Shown here piece by piece: positions 31,696 through 40,398 of a stretch of 44,913 bases of DNA. Made by a program: the position numbers and the translations under genes. Numbering within the stretch: position 1 is the first letter of the stretch; the number at the start of each line of letters is the position of its first letter. Below the pieces are notes generated by a model. That model was not told the origin of the DNA, ran no database searches, and saw only the letters and a list, made by a program, of their open reading frames with translations. This DNA is from JAMLJG01 sp035327585 (GTDB lineage Bacteria > Verrucomicrobiota > Kiritimatiellia > CAIVKH01), in contig DAOLDD010000030.1 of NCBI GenBank assembly GCA_035327585.1, positions 1-44,913 on the forward strand, read 5' to 3'.

Positions 31696-34600
31696 ATGAA
31701 CATTGCCATCGCATCGCTGTTCGGGTGGGTTTCGTCGGGCCTCTGTCTCGTGGTTATGCTGGCGGGGAGCGCGCGCGCGGCGGAGCCCGTGGCCTTGTTC
31801 GACCCGGCCGCGCCGGCCTATGGGTGGCGGTTTGGCGACGGGCCGGAATTCCCCGGCGCGACCGGCGCGCTCTCGGTTGATGCTGACGTGACGCGCAATG
31901 GGGTGGCGGCGCTGAAGCTGCACGGCGATTTTTCGCGGGGCGGGGGCTACGTGGAAATGGGGCGGCGCCTCGCGACGCCGCTCGCGGTGGACCGGCTGGC
32001 GTTCTGGATCCGCTATCCCGGCTCGGACACGCTGAAGATCCGGCTCGTGGACGGCGCGCAGCAGGTGCACCAGTTCGACTGGGTGATCCCGGTCTCGGAT
32101 GACTGGCAGCATGTGGTGTTGCCGGTGAAGGATTTCTTCACGCGCCTCGGCACGCCGGCCGCCCTGCCGGGCGTCCGCAAATTCCAGAGCTGGGGCGGCG
32201 CGAAGGATGGTGTGTGGCGGGGGCCGCTCACGGCCATCTACCTGCTGAACCGCGCGGTGGACAAGGCCGCGAAAAGCGGCGTGTTGTGGATCAGCGACTT
32301 CGTGTTGTACGCCGCGGAACCCGTGCCGGTCGGGGATGCGCCCGCGGCGCCCGCGGGGATGGCGGCGAATGTGGCGCTGGATGAATTCCTCCGCGAGGGC
32401 GAGGTGGATTGGGAGTTCGGCCAGGGCTCCGACTTCAAGGGCAAGCAGGGCGCCCTCGCCATGGTGACGGAGGACGGCGCACCGGCCTACCGCGTGGAGG
32501 CGGACTTTAATCCGGGCGGCGCGTATGTGGTGATCAAGAAGTCGCTCCGTCATCTCGGGGTGCAGGACACGACGGCGTTCCGTTTTCGCATGAAATCGGC
32601 GGGCGCCCGGGTCTTCAACGTCCGTCTCACGGACAGCACCGGCCAGGCGCACCAGCGAAAGCGGCGGCCCCTGCCGGCGGATGGCGGCTGGCATGAAGTG
32701 GTGATCCGGCCCGACGAAATCGTGGGCGTCGAACACTGGGGCGGGGCCAACGACGGGCGCTGGCACGGGCCCGCCCACGAGATCGCGCTCACGCTGACCC
32801 GCGAGTCCGCGCCGGACCTTAAACCGGCCTTTCTGATGAAGGACATGAGCGTCGACGTGATCCAGCCTGCGCGCCCCGGCGGCGCGCCCGCGCTGCGGGA
32901 GGATTTCGAGGCGTCCGCGGACCTGCCCGCGGGCTGGGTGACGGAAGGCGAGGCGGCGGTGACGGAGGATGCCTTCAAGGGCGGGCGCGCGCTGCGCCTC
33001 TCGCAGCCGGAATCCAAGGCCGCGGTGTTCACCCCGTCGAGCGCGTCGTCCGCCCCCTTCGCGGCCGGGCCGGGCGAGTGGGAAATCACCGGCGCCTTCA
33101 AATCGACTCTCCATTCCCCCGACAATTCCTATCACGGGATGGTCCTGGTCGAGTGGCTGGACGGGGCGGGGGCCGTGCTCGGGCGTTCGCAGGTGGACCT
33201 CCTGATGGGCGAGCAGCCGTGGCGCGCATTCCGCGGGCGCGTCGCGGCGCCGGACGGCGTCGCGCGGGCCCGCCTGCGCTGCGAGATCGCGAAATCCTAC
33301 GGCACGTTCCTGGTGGACGAACTGGCGGTGACGCAACTCGAGGGCGCCGCGCCCGACAAGCGCATCGACCGCGTGCTGCTCTCCACGGACCAGCTCGGCA
33401 ACCTGCTCTATCCCACCAATAACCGGGTGATGCATCTGGCATTGCTGGCGAACAAGCCGCTGCCGCCGGACCAGCGGGGCGGCGCCTACACGGTGCACGA
33501 CTACTGGGGCGCGCAACAGGGCGGGTCGCTGCCGTTCACGGTGGAGAAAGTCGGGGCCGAGGCCGGGCGCATGAAGTATCAGGCCACGCTCGATCTTTCC
33601 ACGTTCCCGCTGGAGACGGGCAAGTATTACGAGGTGCACGTCGAAATTCCGCGCTCCAACTCGCCGCCGTACACGGAGTTTTCCGCGCTGGCCATCCTGC
33701 CCGAGGCCGCGGCCAATGCGTATCCGCACGCGGAGATTCCCTTCACGAGCCGCAATTGGGACAACCGGTTCCGCGAGTATTTCTTCCTCACGCGCCGCCT
33801 CGGCGTGCGGGTGGTCGGCGTCTGGAATGAATGGGTCGCCACGCCGCCCTACTATCGCCCGCGCTTTGCCGGCGGGGATTGGGCGAAGGACCTCGACTTG
33901 AGCGTGCTCGCGCGGTCCGCGGGTTTCATGATCGAACAGCACCGGAAGGGCTATGAGGAATTCACGCCGGAAATCCTGCGCGAAGGCGCGCGGGTCTTCG
34001 CGGCGGCGTTCATCACCAACGGGGTGTCCCACCTGTCGCTCGGCAACGAGCCGCACGGCGACTTCGAGAAGGTGAAGGAGAACGTGGCGGCGTACCGCGA
34101 GATCTACCTCGGCGCCAAGGCGGGCGCGCCGGACATGGTCGTGATCGGCACCGCCGTGGGCCCCGAGGAGGATTATTTCCGGGCGGGCTTCCAGGCGTAC
34201 CAGGACGTCTACGATTTCCACACCTACAGCGACTACCAGGGCATCCGCAAGGTCTTCCAGCGCTACGAGGAGCTGTTCGAGAAATACGGCGGGCGCAAGC
34301 CGATCCTCTCGACCGAAATCGGCCTGAACAGCCAGGGCCTGACGCGGCAGGTGGTTGCGCGCGACGTGATCCGCAAGATCACCGTGTTCTTCGCGTGCGG
34401 CGGCGTGAACGTGTCGTGGTTCGGTCTGCTCTTCCCCGACCGGGACGGGAAGATTGAGGGCTCGTTCGGACAGGCGCACAACCTGTTCTACAGCCGCTAT
34501 GCGCGCTACAACCCGAAGCTCGACGCGATTGCCTACTACAACATGGTCAACGGCATCGCGGTGAAGAAGTTTGTCCAGGAGCGCGCCTATGACGACGGCT

Positions 34601-36099
34601 CCGCCGCGTTCCTCTTCCGCGACACGGAGGGCAACTGCCTGCAGGTGCTGTGGAATGACAAGGGCAGCCAGGCCCACTTCATCCCGCTGCGCGGTGTACG
34701 CGAGGTCGATGTGGTGCGCATCGACGGCAGCCGGCGCGGCCTCGATGCCGCCGGCCGGGGCCTGACGTTGGATATCGGGGAGGATCCCGTGCTGCTGCTG
34801 TATACGCAGGCCGCGGGCGAGCTGCCCGAACGACTGGATGCGCCCGCGCTCCGCCTGGCGTCAGAGCTCCGGCCCGCGGTCAAGGGGGCGCAGGTGGAAT
34901 TTGAGCTGGCCGGCGAGGGGCTCGTTCCGGAGGTCCTCGCTGTGCAGGGACCGCCGGGCTGGCCGCTGCGCGTGGCCGCCGCCGGGGCGGGGCGTGTCCG
35001 CCTTTCCGTGACGGTGCCGGAAGCGACGAAGGCGCGCGAGGGTCGCCTGCGCATTCGTTACCAGCCCGCCGGCGCCCCGCAAGGCGAGTTCGATCTGGCC
35101 CTGCCCATCGCGAGCCGTATCGAGGGTCGCCTGCTGCCGCTCGTCGGCGCGGCCGGCCCGGCGCTGCGCCTGACCCTCCGCAACAACGGCAACACGCCGC
35201 AGTCCCTGAACTGGGCGATGTCCTTCCCCGCGTCGCATCCCATGCGCGACGGCAGCTACATTCTCGAGGAAAGCACGCCGACGGACGCCCGCTTTTCGGA
35301 GGCCGCCGATGGCGTGCTCCAACTCGACGCGGGCGCGGAATCCTCCGTCGAAGTGCCGGTGCAGGGGCTCGATCCGGCGACGATCTACCGCGTTAAGGCG
35401 AACGTGGTGGATGCGGAGGGCCGCCGGCTCGAAGTCGAGCGACTCGTCGCGGGCTTCGCCGTGGTGCCCCGCGCGGCCGCCCCCCCGCGCATCGACGGCG
35501 TGATCGACGAGGCCGCGTGGGCGCGTGCGTCGGTGCTCAAGATTAATGAGACGCGGCAGTTCACCTTCGCGCGCAAGACCAGCAACTGGACGGGCCCCGA
35601 GGATCTGTCCGCGGACATTCGTCTCCTGTGGGACGATGCGCATCTCTACCTGTCCGTCCAGGTGAAGGACGATGTGTTCCGCAACCTGAAGCGGGACGGC
35701 GACATCTGGGCCGGGGACGGCATCCAGTTCATCCTCGACCCGGCGCGCTCGGCCAGCCAGCGGATCGGCCTCTACGACTACGCGGTTGCTTCCGGCGCGG
35801 GCGGGCTCCAGGCCTGGTGCTTCCAGACCGCGGACCAAGGCGCCGCGCCCGCGGGTGCGGTGATGGATTTCCAAGTCGCGGCCGTACCCGCGTCGGATGG
35901 CACGGGCGGCATGAGCTACGAGCTGGCGATCCCCTGGAGCCGGATCGCGCCCTTCCAGCCCGCGGTCGGGGCGAATCTCGGGCTTGCGTTGATCCTGAAC
36001 GAGGACGACGGGAACGACCGCGACAGTTTCATGGGCTGGTTCAGCGGGGTTCATCTGAAACAAGTGGATATGGCGGGCGACCTGATCCTCGCGGAATAA
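31696..36099 (+). CDS. Giant exported multidomain glycoside-hydrolase-like protein
   Basis: A 1467-aa protein with a signal peptide (about 1-28, ending SARAA). Two related beta modules follow (about 30-210 and 230-395), each with a VHQF/AHQRK stretch and (S/H)WGGAxDG; the same module ends the GH39-like protein. A third beta domain spans about 400-550. A clan GH-A-like barrel (about 670-970) has SLGNEPHGD (acid/base Glu785) and ILSTEIGLN (nucleophile Glu874). Further beta domains and a C-terminal CBM9-like domain (about 1245-1467; PRIDGVIDEAAWARA, DDAHLYLSVQVKDD) end it. It is probably an outer-surface or periplasmic glycan-degrading enzyme; GH family and substrate are not assigned. It heads the operon with GH65, 41 bases upstream. 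No ribosome site precedes the start. Confidence 0.82.
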   Translation: MNIAIASLFGWVSSGLCLVVMLAGSARAAEPVALFDPAAPAYGWRFGDGPEFPGATGALSVDADVTRNGVAALKLHGDFSRGGGYVEMGRRLATPLAVDRLAFWIRYPGSDTLKIRLVDGAQQVHQFDWVIPVSDDWQHVVLPVKDFFTRLGTPAALPGVRKFQSWGGAKDGVWRGPLTAIYLLNRAVDKAAKSGVLWISDFVLYAAEPVPVGDAPAAPAGMAANVALDEFLREGEVDWEFGQGSDFKGKQGALAMVTEDGAPAYRVEADFNPGGAYVVIKKSLRHLGVQDTTAFRFRMKSAGARVFNVRLTDSTGQAHQRKRRPLPADGGWHEVVIRPDEIVGVEHWGGANDGRWHGPAHEIALTLTRESAPDLKPAFLMKDMSVDVIQPARPGGAPALREDFEASADLPAGWVTEGEAAVTEDAFKGGRALRLSQPESKAAVFTPSSASSAPFAAGPGEWEITGAFKSTLHSPDNSYHGMVLVEWLDGAGAVLGRSQVDLLMGEQPWRAFRGRVAAPDGVARARLRCEIAKSYGTFLVDELAVTQLEGAAPDKRIDRVLLSTDQLGNLLYPTNNRVMHLALLANKPLPPDQRGGAYTVHDYWGAQQGGSLPFTVEKVGAEAGRMKYQATLDLSTFPLETGKYYEVHVEIPRSNSPPYTEFSALAILPEAAANAYPHAEIPFTSRNWDNRFREYFFLTRRLGVRVVGVWNEWVATPPYYRPRFAGGDWAKDLDLSVLARSAGFMIEQHRKGYEEFTPEILREGARVFAAAFITNGVSHLSLGNEPHGDFEKVKENVAAYREIYLGAKAGAPDMVVIGTAVGPEEDYFRAGFQAYQDVYDFHTYSDYQGIRKVFQRYEELFEKYGGRKPILSTEIGLNSQGLTRQVVARDVIRKITVFFACGGVNVSWFGLLFPDRDGKIEGSFGQAHNLFYSRYARYNPKLDAIAYYNMVNGIAVKKFVQERAYDDGSAAFLFRDTEGNCLQVLWNDKGSQAHFIPLRGVREVDVVRIDGSRRGLDAAGRGLTLDIGEDPVLLLYTQAAGELPERLDAPALRLASELRPAVKGAQVEFELAGEGLVPEVLAVQGPPGWPLRVAAAGAGRVRLSVTVPEATKAREGRLRIRYQPAGAPQGEFDLALPIASRIEGRLLPLVGAAGPALRLTLRNNGNTPQSLNWAMSFPASHPMRDGSYILEESTPTDARFSEAADGVLQLDAGAESSVEVPVQGLDPATIYRVKANVVDAEGRRLEVERLVAGFAVVPRAAAPPRIDGVIDEAAWARASVLKINETRQFTFARKTSNWTGPEDLSADIRLLWDDAHLYLSVQVKDDVFRNLKRDGDIWAGDGIQFILDPARSASQRIGLYDYAVASGAGGLQAWCFQTADQGAAPAGAVMDFQVAAVPASDGTGGMSYELAIPWSRIAPFQPAVGANLGLALILNEDDGNDRDSFMGWFSGVHLKQVDMAGDLILAE

Positions 36100-36140
36100 A
36101 CCGCGCGGCGATCGGGCCCGCACCGGGAAGGAAGAGGACT

Positions 36141-38447
36141 ATGGCCAAAGTTGCGGACAAATATCTCGCGGCAGATCCGTGGTGCGTGATTGAGGAGGGA
36201 TTCCATCCTGATCGCAGCCGCGTCTCGGAATCCATCTTTTCGCTCTCCAACGAATACATGGGCGTGCGCGGCACGTTCGACGAGGGCTACGGCGGCGAAA
36301 CCCTGGTGGGCACCTACCTCAACGGCGTGTTCGAGGAGACGCCCATCGGGCATCCGGTGATCTATCCCGGCATCGCGACGACGTTGAAATTCATGGTCAA
36401 CAGCCCGAACCCGTTCGCCACGCGGATTCGTTGCGGCGATCAACAGCTCGACCTGCACCGGTCCGCCTTCCGGGATTTCCGGCGCTCCCTCGACCTGCGC
36501 ACCGGCGTGCTCTCCCGGACGTTCACCTGGGAGCTGGGCGGCGGGCGGGAGCTGGCGTTCGCGTTCGAGCGCTGGCTCGGCATGACCGTTTCGGAATACG
36601 CCTGCCAGCGCATCCGCGTCACGGCGAACTTCGACGGCGCGCTTGAGCTGGATCTCGGGATCGACTGCGCCATCCGGCACATGAACACCGGCGGCGAGGC
36701 CTACTGGAACGTGCTGTGTTCGGAGGCGGCGGGCGAAAGCGGCTTGATCCTCGCGCGGACGCGGAAGACCGGGCACTACGCGCTGGCCGCCATGCGGGTG
36801 GAAGACTGCGCGGGCACGTGGGAGGCTCACGGGGGCGCGCTCTGGCTGAAGGGGCGGCTCGCGTTCACGGCCGGCGCCCCGGTCTCCGTCACGCGGCGCC
36901 TCGCCATGGTGGCGATCAAGCAGTCGGACCGCGGCGCGGATGAACTCTGGATGACGCACCGCGCGGACGCGCGCAGGCTCCTCGACCTGGCTCCGGGTGA
37001 TGTGCTCGCCGCGACCACCGCCTATTGGGACGAGGTTTGGCGCACGCAGGACATCGAGATCGACGGGGACCTGGAGCAGCAGCAGGGCATCCGCTACTGC
37101 ATCTTCCAGCTTCACCAGACCTACCACGGTATGAACCCCGCGCACAACGTCGGCGCGAAAGGGCTCACCGGGGAGGCGTACCACGGCAACACTTTTTGGG
37201 ACACGGAGACCTACTGCCTGCCGTTCTACATGTTCAATAACCCGCAGGCCGCGCGGAACCTGCTTTCCTACCGCTACCGCACGCTGCCGCAGGCGATCGA
37301 CTGGGCGCGGCAGCAGGATGCCGCGGGCGCTTTTTATCCGATGGCCACCATCGACGGCACCGAGGGCTGCGGCGTCTGGTGGCACGGCAACCTTGAGATC
37401 CACGTGAGCGCCGCGGTCGCCTACGGCGTCTGGCACTACGACCGGATCTGCCGGGACCGGGAATTCCTCTACCGCGAGGGCCTCGAGATGCTCATCCAGA
37501 TCAGCCGCTTCTTCGCCTCGCGCGGCAACTGGGGGCCGGACGGCACCTACGGCTATTACGGCGTGATGGGCCCCGACGAATTCCACACCTTCGTCAACAA
37601 CAACTGCTACACGAACGTCATGGCGGCGAAATGCTTCCAGTGGACCCGCGACTTCCTGCGGCAGATGGAGCGGGATGCGCCCGCCCAATACACCGCGCTG
37701 TCGTCGCGCCTCGAACTGACCCCACGGGAGCAGGAGGACTGGGAGACCCTGCGGCGCGCGATGAAGGTGCCGTTCGACAAGGAGACCGGCCTCTACGAGC
37801 AGCACGACGGCTACTTCGGCCTGCCGCACCTCGACATCCACTCCATCCCCGTCGAGCAATTCCCGCTCTACCACAGTTGGAGCCTGCCGCGCATCTACCG
37901 TTACGACATGATCAAGCAGCCGGACGTGCTCCTGCTGATGCTGTTCTTCAGCGCGGACTACAGCCTCGATGCCAAGCGCGCCAATTACCTCTACTACGAG
38001 GCGCGCTGCATCCACGAGTCCTCGCTGTCGCCCTCCGTCCACTCGATCCTCTCCGCCGAGTTGGGCCGCCACGAGGAGGCCGCCGCCTTCTCGCACTACG
38101 CGACCCGGCTCGATCTCGACAACTACAACCGCAACACCGGCGAGGGGCTCCACACCACCTCCATCGCCGCGGCCTGGATGAACGTCGTGTACGGCTACGG
38201 CGGCCTGCGTTCCGATGGCGACACGCTGGCTCTCCGCCCGACGTGTCCCGCGGCGTGGAAGGGCTTCTCCTTTCGCTTTCGCTACCGGGGTTCGTTGCTG
38301 GAAGTGCGCGTGACCGGGGAGCGCGCGCGCATCCGCGTGCTCGAGGGCGCCGCCGTCGAACTCCTGGTCCATGGCAACTTGCAGCGCATCGGGGACACCC
38401 CGCTTGTGGTCGACTGCGCCGGACTGGCCGCCGCTCCGCTGATTTGA
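36141..38447 (+). CDS. GH65-family disaccharide phosphorylase
   Basis: A 768-aa enzyme of the GH65 family, which splits alpha-linked disaccharides (maltose, trehalose, kojibiose, nigerose and others) with phosphate to beta-glucose 1-phosphate and a free sugar. An N-terminal beta-sandwich (about 1-270) precedes the (alpha/alpha)6 barrel. Barrel motifs include GLTGEAYHGNTFWDTETY and GVMGPDEFHTFVNNN with the predicted general acid Glu480. LSPSVHSILSAELGR and GEGLHTTSIAAAW are near the C-terminus. No signal peptide, so cytoplasmic. The strong ribosome site GGAAGGAAGAGG supports ATG 36141. Which disaccharide it uses cannot be decided. Its product is the substrate of the beta-phosphoglucomutase at 22.3 kb. 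Confidence 0.92.
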   Translation: MAKVADKYLAADPWCVIEEGFHPDRSRVSESIFSLSNEYMGVRGTFDEGYGGETLVGTYLNGVFEETPIGHPVIYPGIATTLKFMVNSPNPFATRIRCGDQQLDLHRSAFRDFRRSLDLRTGVLSRTFTWELGGGRELAFAFERWLGMTVSEYACQRIRVTANFDGALELDLGIDCAIRHMNTGGEAYWNVLCSEAAGESGLILARTRKTGHYALAAMRVEDCAGTWEAHGGALWLKGRLAFTAGAPVSVTRRLAMVAIKQSDRGADELWMTHRADARRLLDLAPGDVLAATTAYWDEVWRTQDIEIDGDLEQQQGIRYCIFQLHQTYHGMNPAHNVGAKGLTGEAYHGNTFWDTETYCLPFYMFNNPQAARNLLSYRYRTLPQAIDWARQQDAAGAFYPMATIDGTEGCGVWWHGNLEIHVSAAVAYGVWHYDRICRDREFLYREGLEMLIQISRFFASRGNWGPDGTYGYYGVMGPDEFHTFVNNNCYTNVMAAKCFQWTRDFLRQMERDAPAQYTALSSRLELTPREQEDWETLRRAMKVPFDKETGLYEQHDGYFGLPHLDIHSIPVEQFPLYHSWSLPRIYRYDMIKQPDVLLLMLFFSADYSLDAKRANYLYYEARCIHESSLSPSVHSILSAELGRHEEAAAFSHYATRLDLDNYNRNTGEGLHTTSIAAAWMNVVYGYGGLRSDGDTLALRPTCPAAWKGFSFRFRYRGSLLEVRVTGERARIRVLEGAAVELLVHGNLQRIGDTPLVVDCAGLAAAPLI

Positions 38448-38492
38448 GGACGGGTGACCCGTGTCGCATACCGGGAATCGATTGGAAGGAAG

Positions 38493-39104
38493 ATGAACAA
38501 GACCGTCGTGTTTGCCGTCGTGGCCGTGCTCGCCGTGGGCGCCATTCTACGGCAGGCGGGGTGCGGCTCGTCCCCCATCGAGGGCCGGCGGCGGATACTC
38601 GGCGAGCACGAGGTCTATGCGCGTCTCGCGGCGGAGCGCGTGTCCGCGGGCGACCTCGTGGTCATGCTCGTGCCGGCCCCGCCCACCTCGGATAAAACGC
38701 TCTCCGCGCTTGTATCCCTTTATCGCAAACCCCTGCTCGCGCGACATGCGAATATCGAGGTCCACGCGATTTCCGACAATCCGGCCCTCGCGGTGGTGAC
38801 TGAACCGCAGTTTGCGAGCGCCGTGCAGGCGCATCCCGACGCCGCGTTTCTTCTCCTGTTCGCGCGGGTGGATGCCGAACTGGCGGCCCAGGTGCGGGCC
38901 TGGTCGCCCGGGGTCCGCCTAATGTACGCCCTCCAGCAAACCGTCGACGCCGCGCCGGACCTGCAACGCCTTGTCGAACGGGGAATTATCGACCTGGTCG
39001 CGGTCCTGCGCCCGCCCGCCGGAGCCCCCGCGACCCGGGACGCTGCGTCCCGCTTCGCGCAGCGCTACGAAGTATTGTCCGCGCCGCCCCGGCCCGCGCC
39101 GTAA
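38493..39104 (+). CDS. Small membrane-anchored or lipoprotein-like protein
   Basis: A 203-aa protein I do not recognise. The N-terminus MNKTVVFAVVAVLAVGAIL is hydrophobic and followed by RQAGCGSS, an imperfect lipobox, so it is either a lipoprotein or a single-helix membrane protein. The remaining ~175 residues look like an alpha/beta fold; VHAISDNPALAVV and AFLLLFARVDAEL are the ordered parts. GGAAGGA just upstream supports ATG 38493. As the third gene after the GH-like protein and GH65, it probably shares their regulation. Confidence 0.65.
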   Translation: MNKTVVFAVVAVLAVGAILRQAGCGSSPIEGRRRILGEHEVYARLAAERVSAGDLVVMLVPAPPTSDKTLSALVSLYRKPLLARHANIEVHAISDNPALAVVTEPQFASAVQAHPDAAFLLLFARVDAELAAQVRAWSPGVRLMYALQQTVDAAPDLQRLVERGIIDLVAVLRPPAGAPATRDAASRFAQRYEVLSAPPRPAP

Positions 39105-39412
39105 AACCCCTCGCGGGCGCCGCCATCCTCTGCCGCGCCACATATGGGACGCCCCCCCCGATTCATCCTCCTTGTCGTTCTCCTCGATCCGGATTGATGA
39201 TCCACAATAAACCATGCAAACCACACGAACTGCGGAACCGTTGATCAACTCCGCATGGTTCACCGCCGAGACGCGGAAAAGCTGAGAAGACGGCTTGAAC
39301 CTGGCGTGAAACGCGCCCGGAAACGCAGCGGGGTGTCGCCGGAAATTTGCAACGTCTGTAAAAACTTTTTTGGGGACTTGCAACGTCTGTAAAATCTTTT
39401 TCCGTCCGCGCG
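39105..39412. other. Intergenic stretch between convergent genes
   Basis: 308 bases with no credible gene. An inverted pair AACCATGC (39210-39217) and GCATGGTT (39253-39260) flanks a 35-base loop. The following TTCACCGCCGAGACGCGG looks like scattered intergenic repeat DNA. A tandem direct repeat lies at the right end (separate entry). Confidence 0.55.
39347..39394. repeat. 17-bp direct repeat, two copies at 31-bp spacing
   Basis: TTGCAACGTCTGTAAAA occurs exactly at 39347-39363 and 39378-39394, each followed by a T-rich run. The 31-bp period is about three helix turns, so two proteins could bind one face of the DNA. It lies just downstream of the AraC-type gene's stop codon. Confidence 0.6.
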
Positions 39413-40297
39413 CTATCCCTTGATCGAAGCGCGGTAGCGGCGCGGGGAGACGCCTATGTAAGTTTTGAAGTTTCGGGAGAAGTGGAAGGGGTTGGGGTAG
39501 CCCACGGCGGCGGCGATGGCGGCGATGGGTTCGCGGGTCGCGTCGAGCAGGTGCGCCGCGCGCTGCATTCGCATGTCGTTCAAACTTCGCATCGGCGCGC
39601 GCCCAACCTGTTGGCGGAACAGTGCGCAGTAGTGGGGGACGGACAGCCCCGCCGCGCGCGCGAGGTCGGCGAGGCGCAGCGGTTCCGCCAGGTGCGCGCG
39701 CATCCACGCGACGGAACGTCCGACGCGGGCCTCGGTGTCGCGCGATTTGCGTCCATGCGCACGCCGCGCCGCCAGCAATAGCGCCAGCATGTGCGCGAGC
39801 GCCGTCGCGCCGAGCAGCATGCCCGCGTCCGTCGCGCCCTGGCCCAGCGCGCCCCACGCGTCCTCGAAGGCCTGCGCGATCCGCTCATCCGCCGCCACCG
39901 GCTGCACCGTGCGCGGCGGTGTACCGCGCAGGCGGCGCACGAATTCCTCCGCCCTGCGCCCGCCGATGTGCGCCCAATAAATGTTCCACGGGGCCTGCGC
40001 CGACGCGCCGTACTGGTGCGGCACGCCGGCCGGCAGCGCCACCACATGATCCGCCGGCACCCGCGTGCGCCGTCCGCGCCCGCACTGAACCCAGCCCTCG
40101 CCGGCGACGCAATAAATCAGAATAATCTGCGGATGTCCTTCCGGGCGGGACACCCAGTGATGCCGGCTCTCGGGGAAATGGCCCAGGTCCGTGATGTGAA
40201 AATCGCGCATCAGCACGGATGATTTCGCGCGACGTACCGCGTCCAACGGCATGCGCAACAGGCGCTGCGCATGGAAGCCTTCCCGTACTTTTATCAT
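39413..40297 (-). CDS. AraC-family transcription regulator
   Basis: A 294-aa regulator. The N-terminal half is a cupin-like sugar-sensing arm: LGHFPESRHHWVSRPEGHPQ, LIYCVAGEGWVQ, ALPAGVPHQYGA, PWNIYWAHIGG. The C-terminal ~95 residues carry the double helix-turn-helix of the AraC family (LADLARAAGLSVPHYCALFRQ and AIAAAVGYPNPFHFSRNFK). The start is uncertain: ATG 40297 is used, but ATG 40252 or a longer form from 40399 is possible, and no clear ribosome site helps. It is divergent from the DUF5107 gene and probably regulates it. Confidence 0.85.
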   Translation of the reverse strand: MIKVREGFHAQRLLRMPLDAVRRAKSSVLMRDFHITDLGHFPESRHHWVSRPEGHPQIILIYCVAGEGWVQCGRGRRTRVPADHVVALPAGVPHQYGASAQAPWNIYWAHIGGRRAEEFVRRLRGTPPRTVQPVAADERIAQAFEDAWGALGQGATDAGMLLGATALAHMLALLLAARRAHGRKSRDTEARVGRSVAWMRAHLAEPLRLADLARAAGLSVPHYCALFRQQVGRAPMRSLNDMRMQRAAHLLDATREPIAAIAAAVGYPNPFHFSRNFKTYIGVSPRRYRASIKG

Positions 40298-40398
40298 AAG
40301 AATATGCATGTATATCAGAAGCGCGGGTATGGACGCAAGGGGGCGGCGCGCGCAGGCTGGAGGCAGTTGATGGGGCTTTGCCCCGGGGAGCATGGGCA

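Noticed and set aside
31642..34677. A 1011-aa minus-strand open frame across the giant GH-like gene
   Set aside because: Long antisense frames are expected in GC-rich genes with biased third positions. The product is Arg/His/Val-rich with no motif, no ribosome site, and lies opposite a gene with clear domains. The same holds for 36051-38372, 14717-17308, 40315-41970 and 41992-43719.
39210..39260. The inverted pair AACCATGC/GCATGGTT as a terminator
   Set aside because: The 35-base loop and lack of a following T-run make an intrinsic terminator unlikely.
40304..40320. ATGTATATCAG near the AraC-type gene as a seventh operator
   Set aside because: Only one half-site matches TTGTATATACAA; the TTGT part is absent. 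No promoter with the right spacing overlaps it.
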